Assembly: GCF_008369105.1 (NCBI RefSeq)
Contig: NZ_VINQ01000005.1
Span: forward strand, 124,001-188,000
Length of the DNA: 64,000 nt
DNA from: Aquicoccus porphyridii
GTDB taxonomy: Bacteria > Pseudomonadota > Alphaproteobacteria > Rhodobacterales > Rhodobacteraceae
Direction: 5' to 3'
Shown: in pieces, positions 62,846 to 64,000 of the stretch
Position numbering within the stretch: position 1 is the first letter of the stretch
How the letters are laid out: the number at the start of each line of letters is the position of its first letter
Made by a program: the position numbers and the translations under genes
The notes under the pieces: model-generated
Told to the model about the DNA's origin: nothing
Seen by the model: only the letters and a program-made list of their open reading frames with translations
Databases searched by the model: none

Positions 62846-63873
62846 GTGCGTCTCTGGTCTCCCTGGTTCCAGGCTGCGGGCAGATCTCTCTGCCATTCGG
62901 GGGCGAGGCACGCGGCGCGGGCAGGAGCGAAAAATCGGCCTTGCTGCTGCCGCTTTCGGGAGCCTCGGCTCCGTTAGGCCAGAGATTGCAGATTGCCGCA
63001 ACCCTCGGCGGCGGACCGGGCATCGGGATTGATATCATCGACAGCGGGTCTACCCCTGAAACGGCGGTCGCGGCGGCCAAGCGGGCCGTCGACGGGGGCG
63101 CACGGATGATCGTCGGGCCGGTGTTCAGCGCCCAGGCCCAGGCGGTCGCCGACGCCGTGCGCGTGCCGGTCGTGACATTGTCGAACGACGAGTCGCTGGC
63201 AGGTGGGGGAACCTATGTCCTGGGTGTCACACCAACACAATCGACCCGGGCGATCCTGTCGATCGCGGCCCAGCGCAACCTGCGAAACGTGGCGGTCGTG
63301 GTGCCGCCCGGTGCGTTCGGCGAGCGGTCGGCAGCAGCGGCGGAAAGCGTCGGGCGCACACTGGGCCTGTCAATGCGCCCTGCCTTGGTGAAATCGAACG
63401 CCGACGGGTTGCTGGACGCCCTGCGTGCCGGGGGGCAACTGCCCGACGCGGTCTATCTTCCGGCGGCCGACGGCACCTTGCTGCCATTCGCCCAGGCGTT
63501 GCGCGGACAGGGGATGCAACTGCTGGGCTCGACCCAGTGGTCCGCGCTTGACCTTTCGGACCGTCCGGCCTTTCGCGGGGCGTGGTATGCCGCGCCGGAC
63601 CCGTTGCGCTTTGCCGCATTCGATGAAGCCTACACGCAAGCCGCGGGATCGGCGGGCGGGATCATCAGCGGGCTGGCCTTCGATGGGGTCGAACTGTTGC
63701 GCGTTCTGGGTCAGACCGGTCAACTGTCCGCCAAGGGACTGACCCGGCAAGAGGGGTTCACCGGCGTCGTCGGGCCCTACCGGTTCCTCAAGTCCGGTTT
63801 GTGCGAACGTGGCCTTGGTGTGGTCAGCATCGCCGACGGGGAATTCAACCTGATCGGAAGCACCTCGGTATGA
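62758..63873 (+). CDS. LpoA/periplasmic-binding type putative lipoprotein in the gsp locus
   Basis: About 371 residues. After an N-terminal 18-residue polar stretch come Arg-Arg-Arg and a hydrophobic segment ending at LVSLVPGCG, where Cys41 could be lipidated (the lipobox V-P-G-C is not canonical). The rest is a periplasmic-binding type I fold like that of the penicillin-binding-protein activator LpoA: LLLPLSGASAPLGQRLQIAA, MIVGPVFSAQAQAVADAVRV, PVVTLSNDESLAGGGTYVLG. The start at ATG 62758 has AGAAGGA upstream; ATG 62812 is possible. It overlaps the gspJ-like start by four bases, so it is cotranslated with a T2SS gene. Confidence 0.7.
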   Translation: MSQPLPTPRIRDGETASGMSRRRILTGLSCASLVSLVPGCGQISLPFGGEARGAGRSEKSALLLPLSGASAPLGQRLQIAATLGGGPGIGIDIIDSGSTPETAVAAAKRAVDGGARMIVGPVFSAQAQAVADAVRVPVVTLSNDESLAGGGTYVLGVTPTQSTRAILSIAAQRNLRNVAVVVPPGAFGERSAAAAESVGRTLGLSMRPALVKSNADGLLDALRAGGQLPDAVYLPAADGTLLPFAQALRGQGMQLLGSTQWSALDLSDRPAFRGAWYAAPDPLRFAAFDEAYTQAAGSAGGIISGLAFDGVELLRVLGQTGQLSAKGLTRQEGFTGVVGPYRFLKSGLCERGLGVVSIADGEFNLIGSTSV

Positions 63874-64000
63874 CCCGGGCGCGCACCGGTGACGCGGGGC
63901 TGAGCCTCGTCGAAGTTCTGGTGTCGCTGGCGATCTTTGCCGTTATCGGCGTCGCGGGGCTCGCCATCCTGAACACGGTGGCGCGCACTGGCGAGCGGAC
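63870..64000 (+). CDS. gspJ: GspJ-like minor pseudopilin, 3'-truncated by window edge
   Basis: Only the first 43 codons are visible. They hold a prepilin leader and helix, DAGLSLVEVLVSLAIFAVI, with Gly-Leu at the cleavage site and the Glu at +5. The gene overlaps the stop of the LpoA-like gene (ATGA). GspJ is the minor pseudopilin still missing from the locus apart from gspK, so J is the best call, but the short fragment would also fit another pseudopilin. Confidence 0.7.
   Translation, partial: MTRARTGDAGLSLVEVLVSLAIFAVIGVAGLAILNTVARTGER

Overview
The window looks like chromosome of a Rhodobacteraceae/Roseobacter-group alphaproteobacterium. The evidence is uniformly high GC, a GcrA cell-cycle regulator, the murA-DUF2948-hisD-UPF0262-LMW phosphatase gene order, several TRAP transporters, and short intergenic elements built around GAG-TATTT. 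I see no insertion sequence, prophage, CRISPR array or rRNA. The only RNA gene I can support is one tRNA-Thr(GGT).

Region by region. (1) 1-20 kb is mostly housekeeping: the end of an acyl-CoA carboxylase carboxyltransferase, an MFS exporter divergent from an Lrp/AsnC regulator, tRNA-Thr, murA-DUF2948-hisD, a tightly overlapping UPF0262/LMW-phosphatase/SnoaL/GNAT run, an ornithine cyclodeaminase-like enzyme, meaB divergent from hrpB, a NUDIX hydrolase, a Pit-type phosphate transporter, argF-argD on the minus strand, a DMT transporter and gcrA. (2) 19.9-35.1 kb is a catabolic region with two TRAP systems. The first half has an Asp/Glu-racemase-like enzyme with its GntR regulator, a ThDP enzyme, a LysR regulator, a muconate-lactonizing-type enolase-superfamily enzyme, a DadA-like amino-acid oxidase and TRAP genes P-Q-M. 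The second half, on the minus strand, has a TetR regulator, TRAP P-Q-M, a cyclase-family hydrolase and a fumarylacetoacetase-family enzyme. The substrates cannot be read from the sequence. (3) 35.2-50.6 kb looks like peptide or amide scavenging: two M20 peptidases and a dipeptide-type ABC importer, then an MlrC-family metallopeptidase divergent from an IclR regulator, an Ntn-type penicillin acylase homologue, then a flavin-reductase-like protein and urocanate hydratase. (4) 50.8-53.6 kb holds a CobB sirtuin, a PCu(A)C copper chaperone with a small cysteine-containing secreted protein, and a DUF4198 protein. (5) 53.6-64 kb is a type II secretion locus split into two divergent operons (gspG-H-I-C-D and gspL-M-E-F), followed by gspN, an LpoA/periplasmic-binding-type putative lipoprotein and the start of a gspJ-like gene that runs off the window.

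The non-coding parts hold the most unexpected signals. A 76-bp repeat (58 of 76 positions identical) occurs in two convergent intergenic gaps, 25-27 nt past the stops of meaB and gcrA. A family of GAG-TATTT elements, several joined to GC hairpins, occurs five times. Each of the three complete operons that begin with a solute-binding-protein gene has a strong hairpin directly after that gene. Palindromes next to the GntR, LysR, TetR, IclR and hutU genes are plausible operators. The candidates for something undescribed are the LpoA-like gene inside the gsp locus, the 76-bp repeat, and the two unassigned TRAP catabolic modules. None of these is proven here.
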